This document shows positions 50,517 through 59,540 of a stretch of DNA of 64,000 nt, piece by piece (position 1 is the stretch's first letter; each line of letters opens with the position of its first letter). Under the pieces are notes generated by a model that was not told the origin of the DNA, ran no database searches, and saw only the letters and a list, made by a program, of their open reading frames with translations. Made by a program: the position numbers and the translations under genes. The stretch spans positions 1-64,000 of the forward strand of contig NZ_JALDYX010000023.1 in NCBI RefSeq assembly GCF_024267675.1, given 5' to 3'. The DNA comes from Marinobacterium sedimentorum (GTDB lineage: Bacteria > Pseudomonadota > Gammaproteobacteria > Pseudomonadales > Balneatricaceae).

Positions 50517-52400
50517 TTAATCCTGCATTGCTTCCAGCTCGACCCAGCGTTCCATCAGCACTTCCACCACTTTTTCCTGCTGCGCAAAGGCATCGAGCCC
50601 TGCCTGGATCTTGTCCTGACCCTGCTCATAGAATCTGCTGTCCGACATGGCGGCCTGCAGTTCGGCCAGCTTGGCCTCCGCCGCTTCCAGCTGCGCCGGC
50701 AGTCCGTCCAGTTCGCGCTGCAGCTTGTAGCTCAGCTTGCGCGCAGCCTTGGGCGCCCCTTCCTTGCCCAGCACCGGCTTTTCAACCCGGCCTTTGGACG
50801 CCGGGGTCACGACCGGCTGTGGCCGCTGACGAATCCAGTCCTGATAGCCGCCCACGTACTCACTGATCCTGCCCTGACCTTCAAATACCAGGGTGCTGGT
50901 CACCACGTTGTCGAGGAAGGCACGGTCATGACTGACCAGCAGTACGGTACCGGTGAACTCCAGCAGGATTTCCTCCAGTAGCTCCAGAGTTTCCACATCC
51001 AGATCGTTGGTCGGCTCATCGAGCACCAGCACGTTAGCCGGCTGACTGAAGAGCTTGGCCAGCAGCACACGGTTACATTCACCACCGGACAGCGCCTTGA
51101 CCGGCGTGCGGGCACGCTCCGGCGCAAACAGGAAGTCGCTCAGGTAGCTGATGATATGGCGATCCTTGCCATTGATGCTGATGCTTTCACGGCCCTGGGA
51201 AATGTTGTCGATGACCGTTTTTTCCATGTCCAGCTGGCCACGCAACTGGTCGAAATAAGCCACTTCAACCTTGGTACCCTGGTTCACTGCACCTGAATCC
51301 GGCGCCTGCTGACCCAGCAGCAGCCTGAGCAGGCTGCTTTTACCAATACCGTTGGGGCCGATCAGGCCGATGCGATCACCGCGATTGACAGTCAGCGACA
51401 GGTTGTCCACCAGGGTACGACCATCGTAGCCCAGGGATACGCCCTTCAGCTCCACCACCAGCTTGCCGGAGCGCTGTGCGGTTTCCAGACCGAACTTGGC
51501 CGAGCCCTGGCGATTGCGCCGCTCGGATCTTTCCTTGCGCAGCGATTCCAGCGCCCGCACCCGGCCTTCATTACGGGTGCGCCGCGCCTTGATTCCCTGG
51601 CGAATCCAGACTTCTTCCTGGGCCAGTTTCTTGTCAAATTCAGCATTGTGACGGGCCTCTTCGGCCAGCATCTGTTCCTTGCGCACCTTGTACTGACTGT
51701 AACTGCCGGGAAAGGACACCAGCTTGCCACGATCAATTTCGATAATGCGCGTTGCCAGGGATTCCACCAGTGAGCGGTCATGGGAAATAAACAGTAGACC
51801 GCCACGAAACTCCTTCATCTGCTGTTCGATCCACTCGATGGTCTCGATATCCAGATGGTTGGTAGGCTCGTCAAGCAGCAGCAGATCAGGCTCCTGCACC
51901 AGAGCGGCACCGAGCGCCGCACGCCGGCGCCAGCCACCGGACAATTCTGACATCAGGCGGTCATCCGGCAGGCCCAGGCGCTCCATGACGCGCTGCACCT
52001 TCTGTTCAAGGTGCCAGCCATCCACGGCTTCAATCTGCTGCTGCAGCACATCGAGCTTGGCCATGGTGCGCTCGTCGTGCTCCATCACCAGCTCTTCGTA
52101 GCGCCTGCGCATCTCGACAACTTCACCCAGGCCACCCATAACCACGTCCCGCACAGCGCGCTCATCCGCCGCCGGCAGCGCCTGGGGCAGTTCCGCGACG
52201 CGACAGCCCGGATCAACCCAGAACTCGCCGCCATCGGCCTGCAGCTGGCCACCGATAAGCTTCAGCAAGGTCGACTTGCCTGCTCCATTAAGCCCCACCA
52301 GCGCCACGCGTTCACCAGGGTCGATCTGAAAACAGACTTGGTCCAGCAATGCCCTGGTACCAAAGGCGATGGAAATGTTGTCAAGTCGTATCAGCGGCAT
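50517..52400 (-). CDS. uup: ABC-F ATPase Uup
   Basis: 627 aa with two ABC domains: Walker A VGLNGAGKS and IGPNGIGKS, signatures LSGGWRRR and LSGGECNR, Walker B LLLDEPTNHLD and LVLDEPTNDLD. There are no membrane segments. EEVWIRQGIKARRTRNEGRVRAL between the domains and a C-terminal coiled coil (about 555-627) identify Uup rather than EttA or YheS. E. coli Uup influences transposon excision and ribosome function. ATG 52400 starts the homology (MPLIRLDNISIAFG); the frame extends to 52433. Confidence 0.93.
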   Translation of the reverse strand: MPLIRLDNISIAFGTRALLDQVCFQIDPGERVALVGLNGAGKSTLLKLIGGQLQADGGEFWVDPGCRVAELPQALPAADERAVRDVVMGGLGEVVEMRRRYEELVMEHDERTMAKLDVLQQQIEAVDGWHLEQKVQRVMERLGLPDDRLMSELSGGWRRRAALGAALVQEPDLLLLDEPTNHLDIETIEWIEQQMKEFRGGLLFISHDRSLVESLATRIIEIDRGKLVSFPGSYSQYKVRKEQMLAEEARHNAEFDKKLAQEEVWIRQGIKARRTRNEGRVRALESLRKERSERRNRQGSAKFGLETAQRSGKLVVELKGVSLGYDGRTLVDNLSLTVNRGDRIGLIGPNGIGKSSLLRLLLGQQAPDSGAVNQGTKVEVAYFDQLRGQLDMEKTVIDNISQGRESISINGKDRHIISYLSDFLFAPERARTPVKALSGGECNRVLLAKLFSQPANVLVLDEPTNDLDVETLELLEEILLEFTGTVLLVSHDRAFLDNVVTSTLVFEGQGRISEYVGGYQDWIRQRPQPVVTPASKGRVEKPVLGKEGAPKAARKLSYKLQRELDGLPAQLEAAEAKLAELQAAMSDSRFYEQGQDKIQAGLDAFAQQEKVVEVLMERWVELEAMQD

Positions 52401-52544
52401 AATGTATCTATTCGGCTCATTTGGGGGACGCACATTCTACAGGAAATCCGCCGTAAATATGAAAACTGTTCAACCCCTGTATTTTGTACAGATGACTCCA
52501 GTAGACTGGACACAAATTCGGCTAAACAGGGCTGTAAACGGACT

Positions 52545-54518
52545 ATGAAACCACTCTCCAGGATATGCGTGGCGCTGACGCTGGGCTGCACCTTTTCGCT
52601 GCCATCTCTGGCGGCCGGCACCACGGTCGACACATACGCCCGCGAGCGGGCAAGCTATCTGCAGGCAAAACAGGCGATTGCAACAGGAGACTGGAACACC
52701 TTTGAGACCATCTCACCCAGCCTCAGGGACTATCCGCTTTACCCCTATCTTGAATATGATCGAATGGAACAGCGCCTCGCCAGCGCCAGCCAGAACCAGA
52801 TCGATCAGTTTGCCGCCAGCCACGCTGACACACCCTTGGCGTCGCGCCTGCAGCGCAGCTGGATCAACCAGCTGGCGCGCCAGCAGGCTTGGCACGGCCT
52901 TCTGCGCGCCATGGCGCAACACCCGATCAGCGGCACCCGCTACCAGTGCCTGGAGCTGGTTGCGCGACTCAACACCGGCGACACGGCGACGGCCTATGCC
53001 AGCGCCGCCGAGCTCTGGAATGTGGGCACCTCCCAGCCCACTAGCTGCGATCCCCTGTTCGACAGCTGGATCAAGGCTGGATACCTCAATTCCGATATAG
53101 CGCTGAGCCGCTTATTCAAGGCGGTTGAAGCCGGCAATTCCTCGCTGGCCAAATACGTTCAGCGCTACCTCAGCACGCCTGAGCACAAATCGGTCGGCGA
53201 GCTCTTCCTGAAAGTCAGCGCGGACCCGACAATCCTGAAAGACCGTAGCCTGCTGAATTCCGCCAACCCCCTGCACGGCCGCATCGCCGCCCACGGCATC
53301 CGCGACCTTGCGCGCAAGGACCTGGAACAGTCCTTCGAACTCTGGCTGCGTGATCGCGACCGCCTCAAGGTGGACCCGCAGCGCCGGGCCACCCTGGATC
53401 GCTACTTCGGCGTACGCATGGGCAAGAACTTCCTGCCCGACTACGAAGCATTGATGACCCGCCTGGATCCCGACTTCCAGCAGGAAGATATTACCGAATG
53501 GCGCATTCGCAACGCCCTCACCCGGCTTGACTGGAACAAGGTGCAGCAGCTGATCAAGCGCCTGCCGGCAGAATTGCAGGCCAACGAGCGCTGGCAGTAC
53601 TGGAACAGCGTCGCCACCGACAGCACCGGCAAGGGCAGCAACAGCCAGGACAGCCTGTCCAGGCTGATCGGTTCACGCAACTTCTACAGCTTTCTCGCCG
53701 CCGAAATGCATGACCGCCCCTACGATCTGAAGGATGAGCCGGCTGGCTTTGACAGCGCACGCCTCGACCGCCTGGAACAGAGCCCGGCGTTCAAACGCAT
53801 GCGCGAACTGCTTTACCTCGATGAGACCTACCAGGCCCGCTCCGAGTGGAACCATACCCAAACCCGCCTCAGTGACGACGACCGTCACGCCGCCGCCCAT
53901 GTCGCCAGTCGCTGGGGCTGGCACGATCAGTCCATTCGGGGCGCCATCAGCTCGAAGCGCTGGAACGACCTCTCCATCCGCTTCCCGCATCCCTACAAGG
54001 CGCTGTTCAAGCAGTATGCGGCTGAGCGGGGCATCAACCGCACCTGGGCACTGTCCATCGCCCGCCAGGAAAGTGCTTTCCAGGCGTCGGTGCAATCCGG
54101 CGCCGGCGCCCGCGGCCTGATGCAGCTGATGCCCCAAACCGCCGCCCAGGTCGCCAAGCGCTACACTGTGCCCTATCGCAGCAGTAACGACCTTAACAGC
54201 CCCGAGACCAACATTTCACTGGGCACCGCGTACCTTTCGCAGATGCTGGAGCGTTTCAATGGCAACCGGGTGTTCGCAACCGCCGCCTACAACGCAGGCC
54301 CGCACCGGGTGTCGCGCTGGCTGGAAGAACGCGGCAACCTGCCGCTGGATATCTGGATCGAAACCATTCCGTTTGATGAAACCCGCAACTACGTGCAGAA
54401 CGTGCTGGCATTCGGCGTCATCTATGACGTGCGCGACCAGCAACCCACGCGCATGCTGAGCCCGGCCGAGTCCGCCCTTCTGGCACTTTACCAGTCCGGC
54501 GGCGCCAAAAAACTCTGA
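52545..54518 (+). CDS. slt: Soluble lytic murein transglycosylase
   Basis: 657 aa. Signal peptide MKPLSRICVALTLGCTFSLPSLAA, then the long helical U and L domains, then a C-terminal SLT domain. The catalytic Glu is in ALSIARQESAFQASVQSGAGARGLMQLMP; AAYNAGPHRVSRWL is the second signature. Slt70-type enzymes cut between MurNAc and GlcNAc to give anhydromuropeptides. The open frame runs 178 codons further upstream through uup, but the signal peptide fixes the start at 52545. Divergent from uup. Confidence 0.94.
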   Translation: MKPLSRICVALTLGCTFSLPSLAAGTTVDTYARERASYLQAKQAIATGDWNTFETISPSLRDYPLYPYLEYDRMEQRLASASQNQIDQFAASHADTPLASRLQRSWINQLARQQAWHGLLRAMAQHPISGTRYQCLELVARLNTGDTATAYASAAELWNVGTSQPTSCDPLFDSWIKAGYLNSDIALSRLFKAVEAGNSSLAKYVQRYLSTPEHKSVGELFLKVSADPTILKDRSLLNSANPLHGRIAAHGIRDLARKDLEQSFELWLRDRDRLKVDPQRRATLDRYFGVRMGKNFLPDYEALMTRLDPDFQQEDITEWRIRNALTRLDWNKVQQLIKRLPAELQANERWQYWNSVATDSTGKGSNSQDSLSRLIGSRNFYSFLAAEMHDRPYDLKDEPAGFDSARLDRLEQSPAFKRMRELLYLDETYQARSEWNHTQTRLSDDDRHAAAHVASRWGWHDQSIRGAISSKRWNDLSIRFPHPYKALFKQYAAERGINRTWALSIARQESAFQASVQSGAGARGLMQLMPQTAAQVAKRYTVPYRSSNDLNSPETNISLGTAYLSQMLERFNGNRVFATAAYNAGPHRVSRWLEERGNLPLDIWIETIPFDETRNYVQNVLAFGVIYDVRDQQPTRMLSPAESALLALYQSGGAKKL

Positions 54519-54543
54519 CACAGACCCGTCCTGTAATGCAAAA

Positions 54544-54577
54544 CTGCTGCCCCCCCCCGAACGGGGGCCGGCGGCAG
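54544..54577 (+). terminator. Strong hairpin after slt
   Basis: CTGC...GCAG outer stem and CCCCC-GAAC-GGGGG inner stem with a 2x2 internal mismatch, 26 bp past the slt stop. There is no T tract. Confidence 0.4.
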
Positions 54578-54674
54578 ACTGGATCAAACAGCCGACATCC
54601 AGGCACGGCGGATATCACAAAGCCCTTCAAATGCCCTCTTCTTTAAGAACCCCGCCCACACCAGGAACAATACT

Positions 54675-55475
54675 GTGCTTACACCCATGACCGACATTGG
54701 CGTCAACCTCACCGACAGAAGCTTTGCCGAGGACCTGGACGCCGTGCTGGCGCGCGCCACCGGGGCGGGCGTCAGCACCCTGATCGTGACTGGAACCAGC
54801 GTCGCGGGCTCTGATGCCGCCCGCGCGCTGTGCGAAAGCAGACCGGGCCAGCTTTACTTCACAGCCGGCGTGCACCCGCACCATGCCAGTGACTACAACC
54901 CTGCTGCCCACCAACAAATGCGCCAACTCGCACACCACCCCGCCTGTGTCGCCATCGGTGAAACGGGGCTGGACTTCAATCGCAACTTTTCCAGCCAGGA
55001 CGAACAGACGGCCGCCTTCGAGCAACAGCTTGAACTGGCCATTGAAACCGGATTGCCGCTGTTCCTGCACGAGCGGGACGCCCATCCGCAGCAGCTCGCC
55101 ATGCTCAAACGCCACCGGGACTCAATCAGCCGTGCGGTCGCCCACTGCTTTACCGGCAGCGAAGAAGAGCTGCGTGGCTACCTGGAGCTGGACCTTTACA
55201 TCGGCCTGACCGGCTGGATCTGCGATGAACGCCGCGGCAGCCATCTGCTGCCGCTTATCCGGGATATCCCGGCGAACCGCCTGCTGCTGGAAACAGACGC
55301 ACCCTATTTGCTGCCGCGGGATATCCGCCCCAAACCTAAGTCCGGACGCAACGAGCCCCGCTATCTGCCCCACATTGCCGAGCGCGTGGCGCTCGCCACC
55401 GGCGAGCCGATCGAGGCCCTGCGCGCGCAGCTTCATGCCAACAGCCAGACCTTCTTCAACCTGGCAGGCCGCTAA
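54675..55475 (+). CDS. tatD: TatD-family metal-dependent DNase
   Basis: 266 aa TIM-barrel hydrolase. Metal and active residues are in DIGVNLT, GVHPHH, AIGETGLDFNRNF, LFLHERDA, AHCFTGS and LLLETDAPYLLP. MTDIGVNLTDRSFAEDLDAVL matches TatD proper rather than YcfH or YjjV. The GTG at 54675 has an AGGA at 8 nt; an ATG 12 nt later aligns with the E. coli start but has no ribosome site, so GTG is preferred. In E. coli TatD is a 3'-5' exonuclease implicated in DNA repair. Confidence 0.9.
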   Translation: MLTPMTDIGVNLTDRSFAEDLDAVLARATGAGVSTLIVTGTSVAGSDAARALCESRPGQLYFTAGVHPHHASDYNPAAHQQMRQLAHHPACVAIGETGLDFNRNFSSQDEQTAAFEQQLELAIETGLPLFLHERDAHPQQLAMLKRHRDSISRAVAHCFTGSEEELRGYLELDLYIGLTGWICDERRGSHLLPLIRDIPANRLLLETDAPYLLPRDIRPKPKSGRNEPRYLPHIAERVALATGEPIEALRAQLHANSQTFFNLAGR

Positions 55476-55519
55476 AAACCTGCCAGGCAATTAACCCCAG
55501 AACGGCGACCTCAGAGCTT

Positions 55520-55765
55520 CTACTTCAGTCCCTCCATAAAGGACAGCAAACCGGCACGATCAAACGGCCAGCCAAGCTCCAGGCCGCTTGCCTCGTCCAG
55601 CAACACCGGAATCCGCACAGCATAGCGCTCCAGCAGGGCGTCCTCCTCGGCAATATCCACCTCATCGACGCTGTGCTGCGCGGGGTCCAGCGAGGTCACA
55701 ATGATTTCAATCGCCTCATCGCACAGGTGACAACCGCTCGTACTCATCAACAGAAAATGGCGCAT
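55520..55765 (-). CDS. Glutaredoxin-like thiol protein (DUF836)
   Basis: 81 aa. The redox-active CxxC is in STSGCHLCDEAIE, with a thioredoxin-like fold and the cis-Pro in RIPVLLDE. The family is a short glutaredoxin-like type of uncertain partner. ATG 55765 (AAGGA site) is preferred over the frame extension to 55780. It stands alone, convergent with tatD. Confidence 0.85.
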   Translation of the reverse strand: MRHFLLMSTSGCHLCDEAIEIIVTSLDPAQHSVDEVDIAEEDALLERYAVRIPVLLDEASGLELGWPFDRAGLLSFMEGLK

Positions 55766-56153
55766 AGTTATTCCTTGCAATCCAGTTTGCGGCCGTCAAC
55801 AACAACGGCGCCCCGCATTCTAGCGAGCCCATCGCCGGGCGGCAAAACCGCCACGCAGCTTCAGGCACATGCAACCCGGGTCATCTCACTGTAATGATGA
55901 TGTAACAATTATCATTCACCCACAGGAGTGCCCCGGCCAATCCTCCCTCATTGCCATTGCGCAACTGCAATATAATTCTTCCGAAATTCGGCCCTCATCC
56001 CATTGAAGGGGTTGTCAGAGCCTTTGCCTCAAGGCTATGCTTGCGATTCTCATTTGTTTAGCAAATGCACAACATCGGCCCCTGCCAAGCTGTCGGGCAC
56101 ACCCAGCAAGGCGAGCATTGCGGATGTCGATCGAGCCGGAGAAAACGGTATTC
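55766..56153. other. 388-bp gap upstream of class I phaC
   Basis: This divergent gap holds a strong promoter with an overlapping dyad (55950-55976) and a long leader. In the leader the phaC frame is open from ATG 56037; the extension encodes a hydrophobic then basic stretch (MLAILICLANAQHRP) not seen in PHA synthases, so I treat it as non-coding. Confidence 0.6.
55950..55976 (+). promoter_or_regulatory. phaC promoter with overlapping TGC-rich dyad
   Basis: A perfect -10 TATAAT lies at 55971-55976; a weak -35 (TCATTG, 55948-55953) is 17 bp upstream. The spacer is filled by a 22-bp dyad (55950-55971), ATTGC-CA-TTGCGCAA-CT-GCAAT, in which 18 of 22 bases pair. PhaR proteins bind TGC-rich dyads, so PhaR is the leading candidate; this is inference. 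Confidence 0.6.
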
Positions 56154-57890
56154 ATGGATACAAACAGCAACGTACTTTCGAATCCTCAGGAATTTGTCGA
56201 CTACCTGAACACGGAAACCAAGAAAGTCCTGGACATGTTCACGGCCTCAGGCGGTGATGACATCTTTACCCAGTTCACTCAATCCTGGACCGAACTCACC
56301 ACCCGCTCCTTTGAAGATCCGACCGTCTGGATTCGCGCCATCACCGACTACCAGACCGCACAGCTAAACCTGTGGCAGAGCCTGTTTACCGGCAGCGCCG
56401 CTTCCAGCGTCCAGCCATCCCAGGGGGATCGTCGCTTTCAGGCCGAAGAATGGTCCGCCAACCCAGTGTTCAGCTACATCAAGCAGTCATACCTGCTGAC
56501 CTCCAAGCTGCTGAACGAGATGGCCTCCAACGCCAACCTGTCGGATTCCGAGCAGCGCAAGCTGGAGTTTTACACCAAGCAGTACATTGATGCCCTGTCG
56601 CCAACCAACTTTGCCGCCACCAATCCGGAAGTGCTGCAGCAGGCACTGGAAACCAAGGGCCAGAGCCTGATCGACGGTTTGAAAAACCTGCTCGGCGACA
56701 TCGACAAGGGCCGCATCTCCATGACGGACGAAACCGCATTCGTGCTGGGCGAGAACCTTGCCCTGAGCGAAGGCGCCGTCGTGTTCGAGAACGACATGTT
56801 CCAGCTGCTGCAGTACAAGCCGCTGACCGAACAGGTCACCGAACGCCCGCTGCTGATCGTGCCACCGTGCATCAACAAGTTCTATATCCTCGATCTGCAG
56901 GAGCACAACTCCTTTGTGCGCTACTGCGTTGAACAGGGCCAGACCGTCTTCCTGGTGTCCTGGCTGAACCCCTCCATCGAGCAGGGCGACATCAGCTGGG
57001 ATGACTACGTCGGCGAGGGCGTGATCAAGGCCATCGACGTGGTCCACGACATCGGCAGCGATGACAAGATCAATGCCCTGGCCTGGTGTGTCGGCGGCAC
57101 CCTGCTGGCATCGGCACTGGCGGTGATGGCGGCGCGCAAGGACAACCGCGTAGCCTCCGCGACCTTCCTCACCACCCTCACCGACTTCAGCGACCCGGGT
57201 GATCTGTGCGTCTTTATCGACGAACAGCAGGTCAAGCGCCTGGAAGACAAGGTCAACAACGCCGGCGTTCTCAATGGCCGGGAGCTTGCAACCTCGTTTA
57301 ACATGCTGCGCTCCAACGACCTGATCTGGTCCTATGTAGTGAACAACTACCTCAAGGGCCAGACCCCGCCGCCGTTCGATATTCTGTACTGGAACAGCGA
57401 CTCCACCAACCTGCCCGCCAACATGTACACCTTCTATATCAACAAGATGTACCTGGAAAACAAGCTGGTCGAGCCTAATGCCCTGACCATCTGTGGCGAG
57501 CCTGTGGACCTGCGCAAGATAAAAATCCCCTGCTACTTCCTGTCCACCATCGAAGACCATATAGCCCCATGGAAAGGCACCTTCAAGGGCGCCGCCAACT
57601 TCAAGGGCAATGTTGAATTCGTCCTGGGCGCCAGCGGCCACGTGGCCGGCGTTATCAACCCGGCCTCCAAGAACCGTCGTCATTACTGGACCGGCGGCGA
57701 GCAGGGCAAGAGCGCCGACCACTGGTTCGATACCTCGACCCAGCAGGAAGGCTCCTGGTGGACACACTGGGGCGAGTGGCTGAAACGCCGCGCCGGCAAG
57801 AAACAGGACGCACCGACCGACTTCGGCAACGCGACCTTCAAGGTCATTGAGCCGGCACCAGGACGCTACGTCAGCGCCCGTATCGACTAA
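56154..57890 (+). CDS. phaC: Class I-type PHA synthase
   Basis: 578 aa from ATG 56154 (MDTNSNVLSNPQEF); ATG 56124 is also possible. The N-terminal helical domain is followed by the alpha/beta hydrolase core. The triad is Cys312 in AWCVGGT, Asp468 in IEDHIAPW and His496 in SGHVAGVINPASKNRR. The length and YWNSDSTNLPANMYTFY fit class I, which polymerises short-chain 3-hydroxyacyl-CoA as one subunit. The lipase-box-like motif starts with Ala rather than the usual Gly (AxCxGG). No phaA, phaB or phasin is next to it. Confidence 0.94.
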   Translation: MDTNSNVLSNPQEFVDYLNTETKKVLDMFTASGGDDIFTQFTQSWTELTTRSFEDPTVWIRAITDYQTAQLNLWQSLFTGSAASSVQPSQGDRRFQAEEWSANPVFSYIKQSYLLTSKLLNEMASNANLSDSEQRKLEFYTKQYIDALSPTNFAATNPEVLQQALETKGQSLIDGLKNLLGDIDKGRISMTDETAFVLGENLALSEGAVVFENDMFQLLQYKPLTEQVTERPLLIVPPCINKFYILDLQEHNSFVRYCVEQGQTVFLVSWLNPSIEQGDISWDDYVGEGVIKAIDVVHDIGSDDKINALAWCVGGTLLASALAVMAARKDNRVASATFLTTLTDFSDPGDLCVFIDEQQVKRLEDKVNNAGVLNGRELATSFNMLRSNDLIWSYVVNNYLKGQTPPPFDILYWNSDSTNLPANMYTFYINKMYLENKLVEPNALTICGEPVDLRKIKIPCYFLSTIEDHIAPWKGTFKGAANFKGNVEFVLGASGHVAGVINPASKNRRHYWTGGEQGKSADHWFDTSTQQEGSWWTHWGEWLKRRAGKKQDAPTDFGNATFKVIEPAPGRYVSARID

Positions 57891-57908
57891 GCCTTGCAGC
57901 GCTAAAAC

Positions 57909-57947
57909 AACGGCGGCGGACCCTTCGGGCTCGCCGCCGTTTTTGTT
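57909..57947 (+). terminator. Rho-independent terminator after class I phaC
   Basis: ACGGCGGCG (57910-57918) pairs with CGCCGCCGT (57932-57940), with an inner CCC-TTCG-GGG stem, followed by TTTTTG. A textbook terminator 18 bp past the stop. Confidence 0.9.
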
Positions 57948-58134
57948 TGTGGCCCACGCCTTGCCCCACTGCAGCTACCACTTTATCCTGTGCCCCCAAG
58001 CCTCAAGCCCGGAGCAACGGAATGCACAGGATCAACTGCACTCATAGGCGCGACGCCTGGCCTGCATGCCCACAGTGCCTGCAAAAAACGCCTGGGCACG
58101 CCACCTCATCAATACCAGCCACTGAGTCGATGCC

Positions 58135-59535
58135 TTGAACCTTGCGAACGACAACGTTCAGCGCGCCAGCGCCCCCCGCATCTGCCTGCACGAGGCCCGC
58201 GTCCTGCTCAAGCTCGGCGGGCCCATCATGGTGGCGCAGCTGTCGCAAACCGCCATGGGCTTTGTCGACACCCTGATGGCCGGCCGCGTCAGCGCCCGGG
58301 ATCTGGCCGCCGTGGCACTGGGCAATGGCATCTGGCTCCCGGTGTTTCTGGCGCTGTCCGGTGTGCTCATGGCCACCACGCCGATGGTGGCGCAACACCT
58401 GGGTGCCAACAGGACGCGCGCCGCCGGCGCCATATTTCAGCAGGGATTCTGGATCGCACTGTGCGCAGGCCTTCTGGCCTTTGTCAGCGTGCGCAACTGC
58501 GCCTGGCTGCTGGAGCAGCTGGATGTAGCACCCGAGCTGACCGCCCTGACCCAGGAGTACCTGCGGGCTATCTCCTGGGGCTTGCCGGCAATTTTGCTGT
58601 ATCAGCTTATACGCAGCTTCTGCGAAGGCTTCGGCCTGACCCGTGTGGTGATGAAGATCGCCGTACTGGGGCTGCTGCTCAACATACCGCTCAACTACAT
58701 CTTCATTTACGGCAAGCTCGGCCTGCCCGCCATGGGCGGCGTTGGCTGCGGCTGGGCCACCAGCATCGTCATGCTAGCCATGCTGCTGGCCGGCGCCCTC
58801 TACCTGTGGCGCAGCCAGACCTTTACCGAAACGGCACCCCTTAGTCGATGGCAACGCCCCAGCCCTGCAGCAACCCGGCAATTCATGCAACTGGGCCTTC
58901 CCATCGGTCTGTCGCTGCTGATCGAAGTCAGCATGTTCTCCCTGATCGCCCTGCTGCTCGCCCCGCTGGGCGACATTACCGTGGCGGCACATCAGATCAC
59001 CATGAGCTTTACCGGCCTCACCTTTATGCTGCCCCTGAGCATTGCACTGGCCATCACCATCCGAACCGGACACCTGGCGGGCGCCACCGATTACCACAGA
59101 GCAAGGTGCAGTGCCTTTACCGGTGTGGTGCTGGCGCTTGGCTGCGCACTGCTCTCCTGCTGCTTCATACTGCTCTTCGCCCATAACATTGCCAGCCTGT
59201 ATTCACCCAACCCGGTCGTTCTAGCCCTCGCGACCCAACTGCTCGGCATAGCCGCCTTCTTCCAGTTTTCCGACAGCATCCAGGTTGCCGCCGCTGGCGC
59301 CCTGCGCGGATTCAAGGATACGAGCATGCCACTGCTGCTGGTATTCGTGGCCTACTGGCTGGTCGGCATGCCGGCAGGCTTCATTCTGGGTCTCACCGAC
59401 CTGGCGGGCCCGGCTCTGGGCGCCAAGGGCTTCTGGTACGGCCTGGTACTGGGACTCAGCCTCGGCGCCCTGCTGCTCGGCACACGCCTTGTGTGGATGA
59501 CCCGGCGCCATATTACCCGCCTGGCGCAGGCCTAG
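58135..59535 (+). CDS. norM: MATE family multidrug efflux pump (NorM type)
   Basis: 466 aa with 12 predicted membrane helices. LLKLGGPIMVAQLSQTAMGFVDTLMAGR is the NorM N-terminus, repeated in weaker form in the second half (FMQLGLPIGLSLLIEVSMFSLIALLLAPLG). These pumps export cationic drugs in exchange for Na+ or H+. The start is a TTG at 58135 with no clear ribosome site, so the true start is uncertain by some 10-20 codons. The DUF3080 gene follows after 5 bp. Confidence 0.92.
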   Translation: MNLANDNVQRASAPRICLHEARVLLKLGGPIMVAQLSQTAMGFVDTLMAGRVSARDLAAVALGNGIWLPVFLALSGVLMATTPMVAQHLGANRTRAAGAIFQQGFWIALCAGLLAFVSVRNCAWLLEQLDVAPELTALTQEYLRAISWGLPAILLYQLIRSFCEGFGLTRVVMKIAVLGLLLNIPLNYIFIYGKLGLPAMGGVGCGWATSIVMLAMLLAGALYLWRSQTFTETAPLSRWQRPSPAATRQFMQLGLPIGLSLLIEVSMFSLIALLLAPLGDITVAAHQITMSFTGLTFMLPLSIALAITIRTGHLAGATDYHRARCSAFTGVVLALGCALLSCCFILLFAHNIASLYSPNPVVLALATQLLGIAAFFQFSDSIQVAAAGALRGFKDTSMPLLLVFVAYWLVGMPAGFILGLTDLAGPALGAKGFWYGLVLGLSLGALLLGTRLVWMTRRHITRLAQA

Positions 59536-59540
59536 GCGCC

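Noticed and set aside
52477-52491. CTGT-N7-ACAG upstream of slt, resembling a LexA box
   Set aside because: The spacer is 7 bp, not 8, and slt is not a known SOS gene; probably a chance palindrome.
52011-52544. In-frame upstream extension of slt through the uup gene
   Set aside because: The signal peptide at 52545 fixes the slt start; the extension is antisense to the conserved uup N-terminal region.
56037-56153. In-frame 39-codon extension of class I phaC
   Set aside because: The extension has no similarity to PHA synthase N-termini and no good ribosome site; the ATG at 56154 (or 56124) suits the family.
57948-58134. Possible small gene between the phaC terminator and norM
   Set aside because: Short frames exist but none has a ribosome site or convincing composition; likely norM leader.
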